A stretch of 64,000 nt of DNA from Warburgia ugandensis (GCA_035236585.1 CP141135.1:61100190-61164189), one strand, 5' to 3'; counted from the stretch's first letter, positions 1 to 14,480 are shown. Notes: a model not told the origin generated them from the sequence alone. Numbers and translations: made by a program.

Positions 1-495
1 AATTGTTCCCTCCTCATATTCTTTTTTATGTTCTTGTCCACCGATATCTATGTGAAGACTTGATTATGTTAGGTAATTTACCAAACACTAGGTATACAAG
101 CATTATAAGTATTTGATATAACTACATTTCATGTATTTTTCAATTAATAATGAAAACAAGAAAAATATAATGAGAGACATTCAAAAGAAAAAATTCTAAC
201 CCATAACCTTGTAAAAATTCTTCAAATTTGCATAGTACATATGAGATAAACAAAGAGATACTAACCAATACTCAAAAATCGATATCGATCCCGAATTTAT
301 GAATGTAGTTCCAAATTCACATGTAGGATTTGGTTTGAGGGGATAGACAAATGGAAATTTGATATATTTTTTGTGTATAGATCATGATCACACCTCAAAA
401 AAAAAAAGTACAACAAAAGTCTACAAATAACTCTTAAAATGAGAGACTCCTAAATTGAAGTTTATTGTGAAATGACTTTAAAAGGCCACATTTTT

Positions 496-3400
496 TGTGA
501 TGACCTGGTTTTTAAAACACATTTTCATAAATATTTGCTAAAGGTAGGGCCTTGATTTTTGTGAAAAAATAAAAATAAAATACAAATAGTGGAGACATAT
601 TTTCTTTGAAATTAATTTGTCAAAAACTAGAGTGCCACCTCAAATTACTTATCATACACATAGATTTTTGCATAAAATAAAATTTCTATTGAATATCAAT
701 AGAAATAGCACTTTTATTAAAATTAGAATTAATCCAATGGTTCACATACACATGACCTTCTGGTAGTCATTACATACCTTGCCCAAATATTATAATCCAA
801 ATTGCAAAACAATCATATACAATCTTTATCAAAGTAAATACCTTGAGATGTAGTTTGGTGATGATTATCGACAAGTCTTGAGCTTTCCAATCTTCCCTTA
901 ACTATATTTGAGATGTTGTAAACTTTCAAACATTTTACAATATCTTAGCAAGCAATGCTTAGTAGGGATTGTAAGAAATATAATTCAATATATCTCAAGA
1001 ATCAATAGTTCGTATTATATTCGTGATATAAATCAATTTATACAATTATGGATAACCATTTTATCCTTCACTCATCATATGAAGTATATGTAAACTAGTA
1101 CATGTGAAATAAAAGCTATTGAAAATCTTGAATATAGTCAATATCATCAATAATATCTCATTTTTGGTAGGGGATTTAAGAAATATATTCAATATATCTT
1201 AAAATCAATAGTTCATTATATCCATGATATAAATCAATTTATACAATTGGGTAACCATTTTTTCCTTCACTCATCATATGAGGTATATGTAAATAGTACA
1301 TGTAAATAAAAACCATTGAAAATCTCGAATATAGTCAATATCATCAATAATATCTCATTTTCCAAACTGATTTCAATATTAAAAACTAGGTCTTAATAAT
1401 AATCATGTTGTATTAAGGAATCATCCTCAAATACAACATCGGTAATAACTTTTACCTCGGCATCTCATCATGCCATAATCAATTTCATCATAATGAAAAA
1501 ATAATCTCGAAGGACTACCATGCTTGCAACCTCCAATCCATACAACATACAGCACCTGGATAATTGCTTAATACTCCACTAGTACCACTTGGTGAAAAAT
1601 ATAGATCCATGTTTCGTATGGGGGGAACCATGGCTTGTCCCATCCTGATGGCGGCTATCCCATAATTGCTCCACCAGAACATTTTGTCTCTCTTTAGGCA
1701 TGGTATCAATCATACATATCGATTTCGAATAGCGGGTGGCCAAACCCTCATAACTCTCTTAACATTGGCATCCCAGGCATGAAAGCTTGTCTTAAAACAA
1801 AACCACAAGCCTCTATAGGTTGTATGGAAAATAATATTTCATTCTTACGGTATTTGTGTGTCTAGTTGTAATAGGACATGCCTATAACTTCTTTCCTTAA
1901 AATTTGTGGGTCCAACTTATATAGTTCAAATCTTATCATTCTACCCATTAGAAGTAATTTCATAATTACTTAATCAATCCCTTTATGTATTCATTTCCAC
2001 ATCATTTGTTGCCTTAAGTAATTTTATATATTTCATTAATTACTTTGTATTCATTTTCTAACATCATTTGTTGATTCATATATAATTCTAAGAGCAATTA
2101 TAAATCAATCTATAGTTACCAGGGATACAGAATATTGTGTAAAATACATGTATACTTCTATATTGAATATATTACTTAAGGTCTACCTACACCTTTACTT
2201 TCAACGATCCACCTTCTCACATTGAGCTTAATTATCATATCCTTCATATATCTATCAAATCATATATATATATATATAGTCATGTCTCAACTCATTTATA
2301 CTTTCTAGTTGTTCTTTTGATTATCCTTATATAGGATGATTTGGATCTTTTTCATTTATGGATCATATTGATCAAGGTCTAATCTATTGATCTATATTTA
2401 AATCTAACATTCATACTAATTCAGAAACATAAAATACTAATACAATATTATGTTTCTTATTATTTTTAGCATTCAAAGAGCTCCCTTATGGATCTTATAC
2501 GATCTATGATTTATCTTAATTACTATTTGTATTAGGATTAGATAGTTTTACTTATCCTTTTATGATCTTCTATTATTCAACCGAGTTAATGTCTTATTGG
2601 TTGGAGATAATTTTATTTCTTTCCTAACACTAAACAACTCCCTCCTTATTTCGAGAAAGAAATTGACTAAGGCTTACCGGTTAAAGAAATTTGTTCACAT
2701 AGTGGTTAATTCCAATCCTCATGTAAGGGAGGGTGGTTTAGACCTCACAAATGATGCAAGAAGGTGGGGGAATAGCTAGGCTCTATTAGAGAACCCCCTT
2801 GACCACCATGTTTAGCATTTATTAGGGTGACCTTAGCTCAACCTTCATAAAGGTTCCTATGAGCATTAAACCCTAAGTACTCTTGCTATTTGATTTTAAT
2901 TAAACCCATGAATATTTAAAATATCATTCATGGGGCTTATTCTCCTAAATTTGAGCCAAAGAAATGATATTCCCTTATATTGTCCTACTAACTATATCCC
3001 CTTACTATCATTAAGTCCATGTCCATATTCATCGTAAATATTTATCAATATCTATTTTCATTTAATTAAAATTTTCATGTAATTTACATAACATGAACAT
3101 TAAAGCGTAAATAAATAAATTTGACAATTACATCTACTAAGAAATACTGAAAGAACATTTACAGTAAAAATATAATAATTCACATGCTCATTTGCATGTA
3201 TCATGAGTCCATTTTTATCTAATGATCATGTTTTGATTTCTATTCATTTTTCATCTCGTTAAGGGTTTAGATATTAATCTTTCATTTTTATTTAGATCTA
3301 TCACATTCTCTTAATATGATATCATCACTTTAGATGATTGATGCATCTTATTACATGGTATGATCTTTCTTGATCCAACGATCAAGAGAAGATCTTAATC

Positions 3401-4619
3401 ATTTTATCAAAATTAAGGAGATCTCAATCTATCCCAAAATTAGCCACATCAAGCTCATCAATCAATATGATCTTAACTTTAGATCATCACATTTCAAACT
3501 AATTTTAATGGTATAATCATGCTTGATTACTTAGATCAAATAAATCCATGATTGTTTTTAAGATTCCTTTTCCATTAAGGTTGAAATTTCTTAATTCATC
3601 CCAGATAAATCATATCTTACTCTTGATTCTATATTCCCCCATCACTTCAAATCAACTAATGGATCGAGAAATCAAGATGCAGAGTCATGTCAGATTTATT
3701 TGATCTTGAGAATCAATATCTCTTTGTAGTATATGGGAATTTTTACTATGAATAAAACCTAAATTTTATGTTTCCATTATATTGTACTCTTCACTAGAAA
3801 GTCGAGGAGCTTCTTTCCAATCTTGATCGGTTGGAGTTAAAATGAGTTCTAAATTAAGATTTTAAGTTTTTAGATCAAAGCAAAGGGGCCCATATTCCAA
3901 TCGGCCCTTTAAGAGTGATGGAAACAATTAGCAACTTTGTCATCTGCCTCATTCCCACCTATGATAGCCAAGGCGGTCCGATCTTGACCCATCATATCAG
4001 CTCTTCCCAAATCAACAACAAAATCCAATTGAAATCAAATGATGAACCCAGTTGCAGGAGTTTTGGGACCCTACTTCGAATCCATCCAATGATTCAAAAT
4101 TCATAAATAATGTGGTTTCGTTGTAGTTTTCAAGCTAGATCATAGGTATTGGATTCACCGGAGAAATCTAGCTAGAAAATCTAGTCCAGTAATGTCTTCT
4201 TGCTCTAGAACACTACCGGAATAGATAATGGACGATGAAGTCTTTATACGTAGCATCCAAGAGAAATGAGAGAAATATAGCCCAGAAAAATCAAAGATTC
4301 ATGCAAGAAAATCCATGGTCACCAAAGGTACTATTTTTTGGTGATTTCATCAGTGAATACCTCTTTGATCATCATGAAATTATAGGGCTTTTTGAAGCTT
4401 GTGAAATTTTGAACAAGATGAGCGACGGTCAAGATTGTGTACTTCAACGGTTGAAAATTAATGCCCCCACAATTGAAAAACAATTACTATGGTGAAACCA
4501 CAGAGTCAGTCGGGGACAACACGCCAAACAAATTTGGAGAATATTCCCCTCGGGTGTGCTTGTAGATGGCTCTAGAGGGCTGTAAAGGGAAGAGAGAGAA
4601 GAAAAGAAAAGAAAAAAGA

Positions 4620-4702
<83 letters not shown>

Positions 4703-5066
4703 AATTAAAAGCATATTCCTCATTATGTTTATTCTTTATCATTAGTATTCCCTGAGCCTTTATCTATCCACCAACTCACCTAACTTTTGTGGAGCTCACA
4801 AAAAGTGAAATAAGCCATTTTACCCCTTTATAGGTAAATGTAAATTCACAAAATTAAGAAAAATAGAGATTTTTTCACTCGAGTTCAAATTTAAATGTAC
4901 TTACAATCATTATGACCAGGTTTCCATGAATGATTCCAAACATTTATGCTTGGGGACATAATTCTTTTTCTAAAAATTAATATTATATTAAATATAATAT
5001 TTCACCCCTATTTATGTAAAATTTTCAAATAATCTCAAATAATTCCAAAAACTTGAGGTTTTCACA
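496..5066 (-). mobile_element. Solo LTR of a gypsy retrotransposon (contig copy 1)
   Basis: The plus strand begins TGTGATGACCTGG at 496 and ends TTCACA at 5066, flanked by TTTTT on both sides (491-495 and 5067-5071). On the minus strand it therefore reads TGTGAAAACC...GGTCATCACA, the same terminal style as the Tekay-like LTRs at 15298 and 22947. No primer-binding site or pol homology accompanies it, so it is a solo LTR of 4571 bp, long but within the range seen for Del/Tekay-type elements. It carries a 78-bp GA tract at 4622-4699. Short ORFs inside (for example 4235-4495) are not preserved in the second copy and are not genes. The A/T-only TSD is weak alone but is supported by the reconstructed empty site. 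Confidence 0.75.
4622..4699. repeat. (GA)39 microsatellite
   Basis: This is an uninterrupted GA dinucleotide tract of 78 bp inside the solo LTR. The matching position in the second copy (42222-42231) has only five units. The Leu/Ser-rich ORF on its minus strand is a by-product of the repeat. Confidence 0.97.
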
Positions 5067-5784
5067 TTTTTAAAGTCATTTACAACGAACAACATTAAAA
5101 TTTTAAAATTTTCACTTGAAATACTATTTATTTGATTTTTTAATTACAATATCTCACATATATATATACAATGAAACCAATTTTACAGACACAAACATAT
5201 ATGATATATATACATAAACAAACAAGTGAAAAAAGAAATCAAATTATTTTTTATTACATCCAATGCGACATATATCAAATGTTATATTTTATTAGATCTT
5301 ATTATCCCTGATATCGAAAGAGCAAATATGCTCTTTTTCATCAAAATCTAACCTCCTAGTATTCAGATGACACCATTCTATGGAGAGAGAGTGTGTCCTA
5401 TAATTTTCTTGGCCAAAAGTTGATGGTCTAACCACCACTCTTCATGAAACCCTAATTTTGGATGAGAACCACAAGTTACAATGTTCTCCCTTTCTCCAAT
5501 AATAAGGGTTAGAGGCAAATAGGTTATCATTTGTAATGAAATTATACAATTTTTGCAAAATCTAGGTGATCTAACACACTTTTTAACTTACATACGTCTA
5601 TAGTGAGAAAACCCACACAATCTACAAAATGAAAGCAGAAAGAGTTAGTAACAAGAAAGCAATTTGTGATCAAAAGAAGTTATCGTTTACTTATAGTTTT
5701 TTTCATGACACAAAATATTCAAAATATCCCGAGGAGGAAGGCTATCATGCCACCTGTGAGAAGAAGAGGATATAAGAAAAAATG

Positions 5785-5986
5785 ATATGTAGTTGGCTAG
5801 TCATTTAGTACTAAATGACTTTAAAAAACAATAGCTTTTGAAGTTATTTAATACTTAAAAACAGCTTCAAAGAAGCATACAATGGGAATAGACTTTTAAA
5901 GTCATTTGACCCAGACGACTTTAAAAGTAACTGAATTTTAAAGTTGTCTATGACTATACGACTTCAAAGGTCATTGATAGTTGAAG
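5785..5986. repeat. CACTA subterminal palindrome array, cut by gap
   Basis: It consists of imperfect palindromes of the form AAGTCATTTAG-nn-CTAAATGACTT, with AAAGTC/GACTTT arms and a short loop. It corresponds to 43325-43508 and stops at the assembly gap, so the rest of the array and the CACTA terminus are missing from this copy. Confidence 0.8.
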
Positions 5987-6486
5987 NNNNNNNNNNNNNN
6001 NNNNNNNNNNNNNNNNNNNNNNNNNNNNNNNNNNNNNNNNNNNNNNNNNNNNNNNNNNNNNNNNNNNNNNNNNNNNNNNNNNNNNNNNNNNNNNNNNNNN
6101 NNNNNNNNNNNNNNNNNNNNNNNNNNNNNNNNNNNNNNNNNNNNNNNNNNNNNNNNNNNNNNNNNNNNNNNNNNNNNNNNNNNNNNNNNNNNNNNNNNNN
6201 NNNNNNNNNNNNNNNNNNNNNNNNNNNNNNNNNNNNNNNNNNNNNNNNNNNNNNNNNNNNNNNNNNNNNNNNNNNNNNNNNNNNNNNNNNNNNNNNNNNN
6301 NNNNNNNNNNNNNNNNNNNNNNNNNNNNNNNNNNNNNNNNNNNNNNNNNNNNNNNNNNNNNNNNNNNNNNNNNNNNNNNNNNNNNNNNNNNNNNNNNNNN
6401 NNNNNNNNNNNNNNNNNNNNNNNNNNNNNNNNNNNNNNNNNNNNNNNNNNNNNNNNNNNNNNNNNNNNNNNNNNNNNNNNNNNNNN
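5987..6486. other. Assembly gap of 500 N
   Basis: Exactly 500 N, a round number typical of an arbitrary scaffolding spacer and not a measured gap. Reading frames that cross it are meaningless. Confidence 0.99.
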
Positions 6487-7790
<1,304 letters not shown>

Positions 7791-10652
7791 TTCTTTTTTC
7801 CTTTAAAAAGGAATTTTGTCCATGAAATTCTTTCTATGCCATTTCCTTAAACAATTTCAAATATGCCTTTTCTTTCATCATCAATTTTAGTTTCAAGTTA
7901 ACTCTTTGATTAGATGACTTTACAAAGAGAAAAATTCAATCCAAGAACTCTACTTGTTCTATCACTCTATCATTGAGCCTTGTAACTCCTTTAATCAATA
8001 TAATCCTCAAGTATTCATGATTTCAAACTTTAAAATTTTCATTCCAATGTCGCCTTTGTTGTTCACTCTAATATTTCGTATTCATCTATTTTCATGTGAG
8101 ATGTCACTCTATGTACTTTTATTACTTCCTTCACACCCTTCCATTGTAACTATACCAAATGACTAAGACCACTTTTATCACATCTTAATGATTGATGTCT
8201 ATGAATGATAGGTCATTATGAGGATATCTCAATTCGGTTAAACATTTGTTGTCATTAAAAATCTTTCATGTATTTGAATATTATCTTCTACTTCTCATGT
8301 GAGACCTAGTTTCTCAACCAAAGCTCATGTCTCATTATATCTATATATATTTAAAAGATTCTCAATGATAGATGTCCTTTATGTCGGGTTTGCAGTGAGT
8401 AATTTACTTCATTACTACCTTGCCTATATCAAGCTACTTCTTTTCACCGCCCAGAAACATGTTTTCTGTTTTCTCATTCTATATCGATACATTCTTCAAT
8501 CATTTATTAAAGAAATCTTCGACCACTATTAAACCTCAACTACTAAAGGAAATGTAAGTGTCAATGAATGGTTGGCTTGTTCAATTTCTAAAAACTTGTC
8601 CTTGATTTGTTAGCTCATACTAGTTTTATGTCCTTCCTCATTCACTTAAGTAATCGTTAGGTGATAGTTTCAATATACCTACTATAGTACACAATAATAT
8701 TTCAGAAACTCTGTATTTCTATCATTATTTTAGATATTTTCCTACTTCACTTTTGTGTATGTTTTCACTGAATCCACTACGATTACCCATTCAGAAAATC
8801 GTGGCGCAAAAGGTTGACTTTCTCTAACTAAGACATATGTGTAAGCATTTCTAATGTTCCTTTTAACGTATTATATAGCTAGGGTTGTTGCTTAACACTA
8901 CAATAACAAATTTATTAAGAAATCATTGAAATACCCTATTTGTACGTCCTTTGAATTTAGTTGGAGTATTTATCAACCTAAACAATATTATTCTAAGGTA
9001 GTGATGCTTAAATCCATATCTACGTAATGACCTTGAGATGTCTCCTATTCTAATTCTCATGTAAAGATACTAGCACCTCATATTGATTCTTAAGAAGACT
9101 ATAGTTGACTAAGATTGATTGAATATGTCACTTACATTGAATAGAGACCTCTTATTCTTCATAATGACTCCATCCAAGAATTATCAACTCGTCTCATTGT
9201 AAACAAGAATGACTAGTGCTTCTTAGTAACACAATGGGTCCAATGAATTCTAGTTTCAATTATTCACCTTATCATTTTCTTAAGATTTTGCAATTATGTA
9301 AGCAATGTGTGATGAGGAATTTTTGAAGTAAAACTAGTTTTTGAGTTTAATTACACATTGGACACAAATTACATTACGGTAATTCTAGTCATTCTTCAAA
9401 AATATTTGTCTATTCTTAATTTCAACACTTCATCCCTTTCAAAATCTATTTTATTCACCTATTTTACCTCTTTTATACTCACCAGCCCAATCTTGTTTAA
9501 TCTTTCAATTTGGCAAAACAATTCAAGATCTTTCATCTTTGATGTCTGGGCTTAATCTATGGTCATCTTCCTTAACTATGCTACATCCATGATCTTCTTT
9601 CTTCAACTATTTAATGTCGATTAAATATAATTATTTCTACTTTATGTTTTCTTGAAATAAAATCTTTCTTCTTTGACCACTTAGATTGATCTCTCTACAT
9701 AATTTGTCGTATATAATGGACACTATTTCCATACTTTTAGTTAATAGACATTATGAATTGGACACTCCGAGGATAATGTTAAGATCCTTTGATAACAATA
9801 CCTTAATCTTTAGATATTAGTATGTTCACTATAATATTTTAAGAAATTCATTGAACTTTTTCTTAATCTATTATTTCTATGAACACGTCTAAAGTTCATG
9901 ATAAAATTATCATCATAGATCAATTATTTCCATCTAAAATATCATTAGAATCTTCTGTTATCAATACTCTCATCAAAAAAAAATTTGTAGTATAACTCAA
10001 ATTCGATCATTTACATCCACTAACATGTTCATGCTCATGACATAATCCTCTTAACTACATGAGAAATCATTTACTGTGCTCATTTTTTTATCTCTTCTAT
10101 TATCATCGGATGTTGTTGTAGAATTGCAATTACTTCTCACAAAGTTTCATGTAGTCCATCCAAGTTTGAGCTAAATTCTCTAAAATGATCAATTTAATAG
10201 CTCTAGCATAAGTTGAAGTTATCTTCTAAAGACACCATTAGTATAATCTTGTACTCTCATTCTTGTCTCTTAGAATTATATTAATCTCAGGGCATTACTT
10301 TTTTTTTCCTTACTAATAAAATGGCTATTAGCTCCTTATTTCTTTGATTGTTTATGACTCACATTGAATCAATCCCTATGTAATTTGAACTTGGTCTTGA
10401 CATAATTTGCATTCTCCAATATTCAAATACTTGCTCAATCTAACTCATTCTTTTCCTTAAAATGTCAATGACAGGTTAGCACATCTCTGGTTTGCTCTCT
10501 TGGATGCTTTCCTAGGCAGTATATATTTTCACTTTCAACAATATTGCTTATACAAGTCATTTCTATAACTCATATTGAGAAAAGTTAGTTCATCTTGTTT
10601 TAATTGTATATGACTTTTGGACATGTAAGATTGGGTGTGAAAGGATAAACTA
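7791..10652 (-). pseudogene. Decayed Ty3/gypsy internal region (RT remnant)
   Basis: The minus strand at about 8960-9240 can be followed, through stops and frameshifts, as a chromovirus-type reverse transcriptase. It reads KNKRSLFNVSDIF, in the place of the usual K-N-x-(Y/F)-P-L-P-x-I-D-D-L motif, then MRIRIGDISRSLRRYGF, in the place of the R-x-R-x-x-D-I-x-K-T-A-F-R-T-R-Y-G motif. Nothing else is confidently readable. The RT lies only about 1.2-1.5 kb from the 3' LTR, compared with 2.2-2.8 kb in the element at 15298-25988, so much of the RNase H/integrase region has probably been deleted. The span 9240-10650 would correspond to protease and gag but has no recognisable motif. This is the oldest element in the nest. 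Confidence is good for gypsy origin and low for internal boundaries. Confidence 0.55.
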
Positions 10653-10665
10653 GCTCTAACATGAA
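10653..10665 (-). other. Degraded primer-binding site of old gypsy element
   Basis: GCTCTAACATGAA lies immediately before the LTR start at 10667. On the minus strand it resembles the initiator-Met tRNA primer site common in plant gypsy elements (TGGTATCAGAGC), with about 9 of 13 positions matching. The call rests mostly on its position next to TGTGATGG. Confidence 0.45.
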
Positions 10666-11639
10666 CTGTGATGGCTTGGGTTTTGAAGCATTTTTAAATG
10701 TCAAACTATTTTTCTAATGCAAGATCGATCCTATTTAAAAATAATTTTGTAAAAAGAAAGCAAAAGAAGAATCTTTTTCTTTTAAATTCAATTTGAAAAC
10801 CTTTAGCGTCATTTTACTATCAAAGAAAATAAAATAACTGAAAATATTTTTAATTATAAAAATAATATATAAATACATGCATCCCAAATCTAGCAAGTCA
10901 TAGCTTGCAACCCAACTATACAAATTACATGTACATGTCCAAAAAGGATAAGTCATATACATGCATTCTTTATACAATCTAATACACCATTGTCTTTACC
11001 CAGAATTGCACTATCTCAAATTACTTTGTCTCAAGTCAAATTCTTCAAAAGACATGATGTATTGTAAATAATTTACAATATCTCAATAAGCTTGTCTTTG
11101 GTGTAGTTAGTTTTACATCTATTATACCAATTTAAAAGTCCAATTCTAAACAATATTCCAAACTATTTTTAATGCACTTCTAAATAACAAAATGTTCAAT
11201 TCAAAGACAAGAAATATAATTTGAAATCACATATCAACCCAGTATTACAATTTCATGCTAAGACATTTTAGATAATATCAACATAAAACATGCACAACTC
11301 TGAATATATATTTTTCAAATGACCAAATTCATACAGCAACCTCAAGTAAACTGTAACATATAATATATTATAAAGTCACATATATGCATAACTTTTAAAT
11401 CGTGCAAAGAATCTACCCTCTCACTTAATTATTCAAATATCATAAGAATCCTAAAATATTAAAGTAGTAATCGTTTAAATCACAATGTTGGCAATCCCAA
11501 ACTAACAATATCATCATGTGCACATATGCACCTCGATGAATATATCAGTCAATTGTCTTGTAACAATACAGGTTAGGTAGATGAAACATATTGGGTAATC
11601 ATCAAGTCATTTTTCACTTATACAAGGTGATTAACTGAT

Positions 11640-11854
11640 AGTCCTCATGCACATAGCAAGGCAGACTCAACCAATGGCCTCTTGTGCACATAGCAAGGCT
11701 GACCCAACCAATGGTCTCTTGTGCACACCGCAATGTGAACCAACCAAATGTCTCTTCACAACACATGTAGGTGGGCTAACCAATGGTCTCCTATGAAAAC
11801 AACAAGGTAGACTAGCTAAACATCCCTTTGCAACACATGCGCGAACCAACCAAT
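11640..11854. repeat. 36-37 bp minisatellite, left part
   Basis: Five to six tandem, diverging units of about 36-37 bp resembling gacccaaccaatggtctctt plus gtgcacatagcaaggct. Units start near 11664, 11701, 11737, 11772, 11809 and 11842. The last unit is cut after ACCAAT by the CACTA insertion, and its remainder resumes at 43936. Confidence 0.85.
11852..11854. repeat. CACTA target-site duplication, left (AAT)
   Basis: AAT precedes CACTAC and is matched by AAT after TAGTG at 43933-43935. Confidence 0.88.
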
Positions 11855-11924
11855 CACTACAAAACAGGCGCTTATAAAGTTGGCTAAAAGTGATAATCAA
11901 AGTCACTTAATAAGCAACTTCTAT

Positions 11925-12160
11925 TGAGCCGACTTGGAAAGTTGATAACTTTTAAAGTCATTTAGATAAACGACTTTAAAAATCAAGGACCTTTGAAGTC
12001 GCTTGAACAAACAACTTCAAAAGTCACAAACTTTTGAAGTCGTTTAATATAAGCAACTTCAAAACTCAAAATTTTTTGAATCATTTTTTAAGTTGCTTAT
12101 ATTAAATGGCTTAAAAAGTCACAACTTTTGAAGTCTTTTAGCCCTAAACAACTTCAAAAA
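11925..12160. repeat. CACTA subterminal palindromes, left end
   Basis: About five imperfect palindromes with AAGTC/GACTT arms, such as AAGTCATTTAGATAAACGAC and GTCTTTTAGCCCTAAACAAC. They match the right-end family. In well-studied En/Spm elements such arrays bind the accessory transposase protein; that role here is inferred from family knowledge. A T-run of 18 follows at 12163-12180. Confidence 0.85.
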
Positions 12161-12189
12161 GGTTTTTTTTTTTTTTTTTTCCATCTGAG

Positions 12190-12530
12190 TACTACCACTT
12201 GTATACAATTAAATAACAAACATCCTACATACACTTGATGCTTCAAACAATCTTTAGAAATGTGCAAAACCCATTTCAATACAACATGCATCCACATCTT
12301 TACGAATACAATAGCACATGTATACATTGAATAACAAACTTCATATACACCTGATACTTCAATCTCTACAAACATGAAAAACTAACATCCACATCTTTCT
12401 TGATACACTACCACATGTGTATACCTTGAATAACAAACATCCTATACACCTGATATTTCAAACAATCTTTATAAACATGAAGAACCAACATCCAATACAA
12501 CATACATCTACATCTTTCTTGATACACTGA
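12190..12530. repeat. Three diverged ~100-120 bp tandem units
   Basis: Three units share TGTATAC, AATAACAAAC, ACACCTGATA, TTCAAAC and CCACATCTTTCTTGATACAC blocks, starting near 12196, 12315 and 12413. They are non-coding and lie inside the CACTA next to its left subterminal array. Confidence 0.8.
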
Positions 12531-12778
12531 CTCATTCTTACAATATAACACCTAATATATTTGTGGGTAAAAACATCCAAACTCATCAATATACATCTAC
12601 ATCTATATTGGAAATACTTTACAAAAGAAACTACAATGCATACATCCTCTACAACATTCACAGTCACTACATTTGTAAATTTATACACATTTGCATTTAC
12701 TTTCATACTCTAAATAACCATCTCATTACCATCTCATAAAAGTTATATAATTCAATGAATATATTGAAAACTAACTGC

Positions 12779-13118
12779 TGCATATTCATTTCATGTACAA
12801 GCTTCAAATTCACTTCATCTATACTCATTTATTCCCACACTCAAAGAATACACATAAGTGAATGAAAAAAATACTTTATTATGCATTTCAAGTTCATGTA
12901 GTTGCTCCAAGTGATCTAATTGAAACTCTTCATATACTCATCCCATTCTGCATATTCATTTCATGTACAAGCTTCAAATTCACTTCATCTATACTCATTT
13001 ATTCCCACACTCAAAGAATACACATAAGTGAATGAAAAAAATACTTTATTATGCATTTCAAGTTCATGTAGTTGCTCCAAGTGATCTAATTGAAACTCTT
13101 TATATACTCATCCCATTC
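12779..13118. repeat. 170-bp tandem duplication
   Basis: Unit 1 (12779-12948) and unit 2 (12949-13118) are nearly identical; I see one substitution (CTTCATATA versus CTTTATATA). The near-identity makes it the most recent rearrangement I can see inside the CACTA, although an assembly duplication is possible. Confidence 0.93.
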
Positions 13119-14480
13119 AATTCATATTTTATTGAGATTTACTCTATTGTAACTCTTCATGTTTGCCCACTCAAAAAGCACAGCAACCTAAAATACAACA
13201 TATTTAATTAAGCTCTCATTTGTTTTAACTAGATCCATAAAAACTGTAAAAAAATAATAATAATAAGATTATGAAAAGTAAAAAGTGACCTACCTTTCTT
13301 AAATGGGAGCATGAATACTATTGAATATGAAGGTCCTCATGTATCTCAAGATATAATACTTGCAGTCCCAATCAAACTATTGATTAGGGTAATGTGCATC
13401 AAGGACAATAAAAAAGAATTAATAAATATCATTTGTAATATTGTAGGTTTAATTAGTGACAAATTAGAGTAATCAACTATTTCCTATACCTTAACATTCT
13501 TCCAAGTGAGTTTTGGTGGTTGTATAGTTTTAATCATATTAGCCCATTCAAACCATACTCTACAAATTTAAATTTCAAATGCATTATAGATGAATAACAA
13601 ATTACTTATCTACATATAACACATGAAAATTATAAAAGATTATTTATTTATAATTTTTATGAGGACAAGACAAATGTGCTATCCACAAGAATAAAAAAAG
13701 AAAGCATGCCCACCGTGCATATCTAAAATGAGTAGCATCCAATGATATCTACATAGATAATTATATGAATTGTCATGAAAGTTGACAATCCTTGAGTATA
13801 GAATAAGTTGGCAAGAAAATTAAAACTTACCTACTATTGTAGGGAATCATTAAGCCTTAGCATTAAGAGTAGCAAAAGAAGCTTGATAAAATATCCTGCA
13901 CATGCCTCTCTATTGACCATTGCACCACCACTCCTAAAATGATGCTAGGGTCAAGGAATTGGTAACATTTATCGTCACCATCAAAAAGGCTATTTGTATC
14001 ATTTAAGAAGATGCATAAAATAAATAATTATTACCTGTACCATGAAAATATAACATGTAAGTGTTAAAAAAATTATAAGCAAGTATGTGCATATGCCCCA
14101 TATAGGAGATAATGTGAGGGTGCTCGGATTGATCTTATAGGCAAACTCGTAACAGATCCTCTACCAAAAGTGGCACTGCAACAACATCCTCGACAAGCAA
14201 TTTCCTTGATTCATATGGGGTTGATTGATAGATCATTATTGATGAGACTATAGATTAATGTTAGGGATCGAGGCATGTTAGGTGAGACTTCCACACACTC
14301 CTTGGACAGTTGCTCTAAAAGATGTAAAAAATTCAATTAAATAATATTAATCAATGAAGAGGACCTAATTTATGATGAAAAAAACAAAGATATATACAAG
14401 CACATGTTCCATTGGTGCAGTAGTAATAGGTGAAGCAAAGGCGGCCAACCTTAGTGTCACATGTTGTTGTTGATTAACTA
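13119..14480. other. CACTA interior, no recognisable coding
   Basis: AT-rich sequence between the left-end repeats and the last recognisable exon of the PTTA-type gene. It may contain that gene's 3' UTR and terminal exons, but no convincing motif or splice structure was seen. Confidence 0.4.

Larger units (their letters stand above)
1..5986. repeat. Contig end duplicating 37781-43508
   Basis: From base 1 to the N run, this sequence matches 37781-43508 collinearly in the same orientation. The match starts at the first window base (aattgttccc at 1 and at 37781) and ends at the gap (ttgatagttgaag), so it probably continues left of the window. The copies differ mainly by short indels; this copy is about 258 bp longer, of which 68 bp is GA-repeat length. 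It contains a copy of the 5' (right-hand) part of the CACTA transposon, including the same solo LTR with the same flanking T-run. It could be an unmerged haplotype or contig overlap, or a second genomic CACTA copy; the adjoining scaffold gap favours the first. Confidence 0.9.
10667..11854 (-). mobile_element. Old gypsy element: 5' LTR, proximal part
   Basis: It begins TGTGATGGCTTGGGTTTT, the same terminal pattern as the LTRs at 496 and 15298, directly after a primer-site-like sequence. It runs to 11854, where the CACTA transposon interrupts it, and continues at 43936. Near 44430-44460 the continuation reads AAAACTACCTATCTCC, resembling the conserved ACTACCTACCTTGAGC block of the Tekay LTRs (about 16700). 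That supports one LTR split by the insertion. Confidence 0.55.

Noticed and set aside
4235-4495. 86-codon ORF in solo LTR copy 1
   Set aside because: Frame not conserved in copy 2 (41.87-42.1 kb), and it lies inside an LTR.
4487-4723. Leu/Ser-rich minus-strand ORF (also 6872-7249 and 6997-7198)
   Set aside because: Produced entirely by GA/CT microsatellites; not maintained in the second copy at 42.2 kb.
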